DNA of 18,263 nucleotides from Candidatus Solincola tengchongensis (GTDB taxonomy: Bacteria > Actinomycetota > Geothermincolia > Geothermincolales > RBG-13-55-18), in assembly GCA_015711895.1 (NCBI GenBank), contig JACVJH010000384.1:1-18263 (forward strand). The letters are read 5' to 3'. Positions 14,917 to 18,263 of this stretch are shown one piece after another. The notes beneath the pieces were generated by a model. That model saw nothing but the letters and a program-made list of their open reading frames with translations, did not search any database and was not told the DNA's origin. The position numbers and the translations under genes are program-made. Within the stretch, counting starts at the first letter, position 1, and each line of letters starts with the position of its first letter.

Positions 14917-16314
14917 TCAAAATTCTCCTCCGGCCACGGACCTCAGGTATTCGGAAGCCGTCAGCCCCTCCTTCCGCGGTCCGGTCGCCTCACCGCTCAA
15001 AGAACCGCCCCATGTCCCTGAGGCCGAAGCGTATTCCCCGGCATCGAAAAGGGCGGTCTGGCCGGTCGCCTCTCCCCTTTCGCCGCCATGTCCCCCGGAC
15101 TCCAGTTCCCGGCGCAGGTCATCCGGGTCCGGATCCCTTTTCAGGAAATACCTTCCATTGCAGGTTATGAACCATCTTGCCCTGCTCACCACCACTCCCA
15201 GCCGGGATAGTGAGTGGAGGTCCAGAGAGTGAAGGCGGCGGGCGGAGATTATCCGGCGAGCGGAACGCGGGCCGATCCCGGGGACGCGTATCAATTCCTC
15301 ATATCCTGCGCGGTTGACCTCCACGGGGAAGAAAGCCGGGTTGCGAAGAGCCCATGCCGATTTGGGGTCCAATTCCTTTTCCAGGTGTGGCCGTTCCCCG
15401 CCCAGGAGTTCCTCCACGCGGAACCCGTAGCGGCGGATCAGCCAGTCAGCCTGGTACAGGCGGTGTTCGCGCAACAGGGGAGGCTCCCGAAGGGCCGGAA
15501 GGCGCGGGTCCTCGGAAACGGGGAAGAAGGCCGAATAATAGACCCGTCGGAGGCCGTAATCTCTGTACAGCCCCTCCGCCAGTCTCAGTATCTCCAGGTC
15601 GTTCTCCGGCGTGGCGCCGATGATGAGCTGGGTGGTCTGTCCGGCCCGGAGAAAAGCAAAGCCATGCCGCGTTCCGCTGGGAACCCCTGACTCGCGGTGG
15701 GCTTCCTCCTGCCGCCTTATCTCCCCCATTGGAGAGAGGATGTCCTCCCGCCTCTTGTCGGGAGCCAGGCGGCGGAGGCTGATCTCCGTGGGGAGCTCGA
15801 TGTTCACGCTGAGGCGGTCGGCATAGATGGCCGCCTCCCGCACCAGCTCCGGCGAGGCGCCCGGGATGACCTTGAGGTGGATGTATCCCCGGAAACCCCT
15901 TCCCAACCTCAGTTCCCTGGCCGCCAGCACCAGCTTCTCCATGGTATGGTCCGGACTCACCCACACCGCCGAGCTGAGAAACAGGCCGCGGACCAGCCCT
16001 CTCCGGCAATACTCCATGGTGACCTCAGCCACTTCCGAAGGGGTGAAGGAAGCCCGGGGCCTGTGCGCCGAGGCGCGGTTGACGCAGTAGGCACAGTCAT
16101 AGACGCACCGGTTGCTGAGCAGGATCTTGAGCACCGGAAGGCATTTGCCGTCTTCGGACCATGTGCGATAGATGCCGGGAAAAGAGAACCCGCCCTTCCC
16201 GACAGCCTCCTCCAACATACGGGAGTTCCTGGTGGAGCAGGTCACGTCGAACCTGGCCGCGGCCCCCAGTATCCTGAGCTTCTCCTCCAGATCCAACCTC
16301 GACCCCCGCTTCAC
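14917..16314 (-). CDS. Putative DNA modification/repair radical SAM protein (TIGR03916-type)
   Basis: 465 residues. The radical SAM motif is CVYDCAYC (C70, C74, C77). Family-typical segments surround it: LPVLKILLSNRC, SFTPSEVAEVTMEY, RGLFLSSAVWVSPDHTME, GYIHLKVIPGASPELV and SVNIELPTE. A helix-hairpin-helix DNA-binding motif (NRAGYEELIRVPGIGPRSAR) follows at about 334-353. The family is predicted to act on DNA and is often encoded with a DUF4130 partner, which is absent here. Homologues usually begin close to the DLEEKLRILG segment, so TTG at 16296 may be the true start; GTG 16314 has a weak ribosome binding site. The last ~60 residues are low in conserved features. The upstream two-TM gene is 88 bp away in the same direction. 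Confidence 0.9.
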   Translation of the reverse strand: MKRGSRLDLEEKLRILGAAARFDVTCSTRNSRMLEEAVGKGGFSFPGIYRTWSEDGKCLPVLKILLSNRCVYDCAYCVNRASAHRPRASFTPSEVAEVTMEYCRRGLVRGLFLSSAVWVSPDHTMEKLVLAARELRLGRGFRGYIHLKVIPGASPELVREAAIYADRLSVNIELPTEISLRRLAPDKRREDILSPMGEIRRQEEAHRESGVPSGTRHGFAFLRAGQTTQLIIGATPENDLEILRLAEGLYRDYGLRRVYYSAFFPVSEDPRLPALREPPLLREHRLYQADWLIRRYGFRVEELLGGERPHLEKELDPKSAWALRNPAFFPVEVNRAGYEELIRVPGIGPRSARRIISARRLHSLDLHSLSRLGVVVSRARWFITCNGRYFLKRDPDPDDLRRELESGGHGGERGEATGQTALFDAGEYASASGTWGGSLSGEATGPRKEGLTASEYLRSVAGGEF

Positions 16315-16402
16315 TCGTCTTACCGCCCGTATAAGATTATGAACCCCGGAGACGACAGGTGTGCGCGGCTGCCCGTGACACCGTCAAGTTCACGAGGAGC
16401 CT

Positions 16403-17215
16403 TCATCTCACGAGCGGCGAGGGCCCCTCTCTCAGGGGATTCATACGCAGGGCCAGGGAATAGAGGTAGGGGTAGTCCTTCTTGAGGTGCTCAAGATAAA
16501 CAAGCCACTCCCGGATGAGCAGCCGGTAGGCGCGGGCGATGTCCATGCACAGGTGCTCCATGTCCATCTCCGGCAGATTGCTCAGGATATCGCGATACTT
16601 GAGCTCCTCCGTGAGGTGGAAGACGGACCAGAGCAGGTCGGTGAAGGTCTCATGCTCCAGGAGGGCGGGGTTCTCCAACAGGGACAGCAGGAACTCCCGC
16701 TTGGCGAGGAGGAAAAGGCGTATCTCGTCCAGGAGGTCCTCCCGGCCGGCGATCTCGCACTCGTGTCCCTCCACCCTTGAGAGAGCGCGTCGGAAGTCTT
16801 CCTCTCCCCAGTCCGGCCCGGCCTGGAGGCATTCCCGTATCTCCCGGCAACGGGCGTCGAACTCGGCGAAGTGACCCAGGAGCTGCATCCCCATCTCACT
16901 GAAGAAGGCGCCGATGACCATGTTCAGCTTCTCCATGCGCACCCGCTTCTCCCTCACCTCCAGGAGGCGGTGCACGATGACCGTCACCAGGAGCACCTCG
17001 ATGGGCATGAAGGCCAGGTCCCCCAGCAAGTAGATGAAGATATGGTGCGCGTCCCGGAATATCAGGTAGTGCAGGAAATAGAGAGCGGCGGAACAGAGGA
17101 TGAGGGCCGTCCCCAGATACACGTACCACTCCCGGTACCACCGGTTCTCCCTCTTCTCTTCCAGCTCCCTCACCTCCCGGATGGCCTTGCTCCCACCGCA
17201 CACCGTCTCGCCCAA
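16403..17215 (-). CDS. Two-transmembrane protein of unknown function
   Basis: 270 residues. Two adjacent hydrophobic helices (about 33-52 and 58-82) form a hairpin with the short HYLIFRDAHHIF linker. A long helical cytoplasmic-type domain follows, opening REKRVRMEKLNMVIGAFFSEMG and rich in charged residues. No catalytic motif or known domain is recognised. A TTG start is assumed (17215) with a weak ribosome binding site; a GTG five codons in is possible, and there is no ATG before the membrane hairpin. It precedes the radical SAM DNA-repair-type gene by 88 bp and may share its transcript. The function cannot be inferred from this. Confidence 0.75.
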   Translation of the reverse strand: MGETVCGGSKAIREVRELEEKRENRWYREWYVYLGTALILCSAALYFLHYLIFRDAHHIFIYLLGDLAFMPIEVLLVTVIVHRLLEVREKRVRMEKLNMVIGAFFSEMGMQLLGHFAEFDARCREIRECLQAGPDWGEEDFRRALSRVEGHECEIAGREDLLDEIRLFLLAKREFLLSLLENPALLEHETFTDLLWSVFHLTEELKYRDILSNLPEMDMEHLCMDIARAYRLLIREWLVYLEHLKKDYPYLYSLALRMNPLREGPSPLVR

Positions 17216-17337
17216 CCGCTCGAGCCATCGGCGCGAGCCGTGAATATATTATCCCATCCGTGGCCGCGGTCTTTATGGGATTCTCTCATATGTCATGCGA
17301 GGGGTGCTCTTAAAGCTTCTGAGGCTCGTCTGTAAAT

Positions 17338-17350
17338 GGTAATTATTACC
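17338..17350. promoter_or_regulatory. Perfect palindrome, possible operator
   Basis: GGTAAT-T-ATTACC has 6-bp arms and a single central base, in an AT-rich patch about 120 bases upstream of the two-TM gene. It has the size and symmetry of a dimeric regulator site. The binding protein is unknown. Confidence 0.35.
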
Positions 17351-17620
17351 TTTTGCAATACAACTGCCCCTTTTCGGACGGGGTGAAGGGTGCTGGGTGG
17401 CTTCATTTAATCAACCCCCCGAAGTCTTCGCCATAAGCGAATCCGGATCGGATACCGGAGCGGTGTGGGCAGCCTGTCAACGGTCAGGACAGCGACCGGC
17501 CCGCCTCCGGCTCACCGACGCGAATCCTCATCCTGCAAGCGCAATAATGCCCGTGCCTGCCCCGGATCGTGCGCCGCGCCTTGGCCCGAGAAGGGCTTTG
17601 TGGGCCTCTTATCCCCGTTT

Positions 17621-17630
17621 TTGCTATCAT
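17621..17630 (+). promoter_or_regulatory. Possible extended -10 promoter element
   Basis: TTGCTATCAT contains TG-N-TATCAT, an extended -10 box, about 130 bases before the oxidoreductase start. No clear -35 is present. Confidence 0.3.
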
Positions 17631-17762
17631 GTAGTCGGTCGGCGGACAAGGACGTGTCCCGAGGGGGCTGGGAGATTATCCAATTTCGCAATCTCGCTCC
17701 GCGGCGAACCGTCCGATCCATGCCGAGAACGGAACGGGATCCGGAATCCGGGGAGGAGGAAG

Positions 17763-18263
17763 ATGGGGGAGGAAAGGTCCGGTTTCAGGGATGCCGAGGT
17801 CGCTGCCTGCGCCTACACGGTCAGGAGGGAGAAGGACTAGGCCGGCATCGTGGTGGGAGCCGGGTTTGGAGGCCCGGTGGCCGCCTACCGCTGCGCCCGG
17901 GCCGGGCTGCGGGTCCTCATGCTGGAGAGGTCGGCCCGAGTGGGAGAGAAGGTCATCTCCGGCCTGACCATCCCCTTTTACGGCTTCCTTTTCGGGCCGG
18001 ACTTCATACGCGACGGTAATCCCCCCATCGAGCGCCCGGTGGACGGGATAATCAACTACATCATCAAGGACATCGACGCCGGGGACATCGAGGTGGACGA
18101 CTCTCTGCGCATCCCCAAGCCCCTCTCCCCGGTGATCTCCTTCGGGTACAACGCCTACTGCCGCCCCTTCTGCCAGTGGGAGGCGGAGAAGGCGATGGAG
18201 GCGGGAGCCGAGCTGCGCACCTCCACCACCGTCGTCGACCTCATCCGGGCAGACGGCAGGGTG
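17763..18263 (+). CDS. FAD-dependent oxidoreductase, FixC/ETF-dehydrogenase-like, with in-frame amber codon (3' end beyond window)
   Basis: ATG 17763 has an excellent GGAGG six bases upstream (17752-17756). After 25 codons the frame meets TAG (17838-17840) and then continues as an FAD-binding Rossmann domain: IVVGAGFGGPVAAY (GxGxxG), then LRVLMLERS, GEKVISGLTIPFYG and ERPVDGIINYI. The order matches geranylgeranyl-reductase/FixC/ETF-quinone oxidoreductase-type flavoproteins. Homologues normally read KDYDVVVVGAG; here KD-stop-AGIVVGAG puts the amber exactly at the Tyr position. It may be a nonsense mutation, a sequence error or a read-through codon. A later GTG (17850) would start inside the first beta strand and lacks a well-spaced binding site. 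The visible part is 167 codons. Confidence 0.75.

Larger units (their letters stand above)
17216..17762. other. Intergenic region between divergent genes
   Basis: 547 bases upstream of both the two-TM protein (-) and the FAD oxidoreductase (+). It holds a perfect GGTAAT/ATTACC palindrome, AT-rich patches around 17240-17255 and 17330-17360, and a possible extended -10 box before the oxidoreductase. Forward frames here have no coding character. Confidence 0.5.

Noticed and set aside
14558..14920. 120-codon minus-strand frame after the DNA-repair-type radical SAM gene
   Set aside because: TTG start overlaps the upstream stop, but composition is Gly/Pro-rich, there is no domain signal, and it spans direct repeats.
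17465..18019. 184-codon forward frame over the start of the FAD oxidoreductase
   Set aside because: It avoids the amber codon but reads Arg/Gly-rich sequence; the Rossmann motif is in the other frame.
1..18263. tRNA, rRNA, CRISPR or insertion-sequence signals
   Set aside because: No GGTTCRA-type T-loop with acceptor stem, no regularly spaced repeats and no transposase-like frame were seen on either strand.

Overview
The window is a GC-rich bacterial chromosomal segment with GTG and TTG starts, GGAGG-type ribosome binding sites and AT-rich promoters. It encodes several oxygen-sensitive protein types: a [4Fe-4S]-flavin dehydratase, two radical SAM proteins and a ferredoxin-like protein with a cysteine cluster. 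This suggests an anaerobe, possibly a deep-branching actinobacterium or a Firmicutes-like subsurface or thermal lineage. The taxonomic guess is inference only. I found no rRNA, tRNA, CRISPR array, transposase or phage gene.

Layout. 1-1133 (-): partial 4-hydroxybutyryl-CoA dehydratase family enzyme, divergent from a TetR regulator (1232-1897, +) across an AT-rich promoter/operator. 1840-4057 (-): multi-pass membrane histidine kinase split in two by a one-base frameshift near 2477; its tail overlaps the tetR 3' end. 4058-4913: long non-coding stretch with inverted repeats and a possible tiny gene. 4923-7847 (+): two secreted or surface proteins, one with a C-terminal membrane anchor and one with Ig-like domains, possibly a distant WxL / DUF916-like pair. 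8211-10979 (-): soluble PAS/PAS/GAF/PAS/PAS histidine kinase. 11567-11791 (+): small cysteine-containing protein of unknown function. 12099-13390 (+): a radical SAM/SPASM protein with a PqqD-like N-terminal domain, followed by a 21-codon gene for a Cys-rich peptide and a strong terminator; this looks like a compact RiPP (ribosomally made, modified peptide) system. 13446-14513 (-): HTH plus ferredoxin protein with a CCCCSCCC motif. 14917-16314 (-): putative DNA modification/repair radical SAM protein, 88 bp downstream of a two-TM protein of unknown function (16403-17215, -). 17763-18263 (+): start of an FAD-dependent FixC/ETF-dehydrogenase-like oxidoreductase, with an in-frame amber codon at the usual Tyr position just before the Rossmann motif.

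The most interesting points are the radical SAM/Cys-peptide pair at 12099-13390 and the amber codon at 17838-17840. Secondary points are the frameshifted kinase, the possible WxL-like surface pair, and a tandem duplication that appears to have rewritten the end of the second kinase. Both kinases are orphans here: no response regulator is visible.
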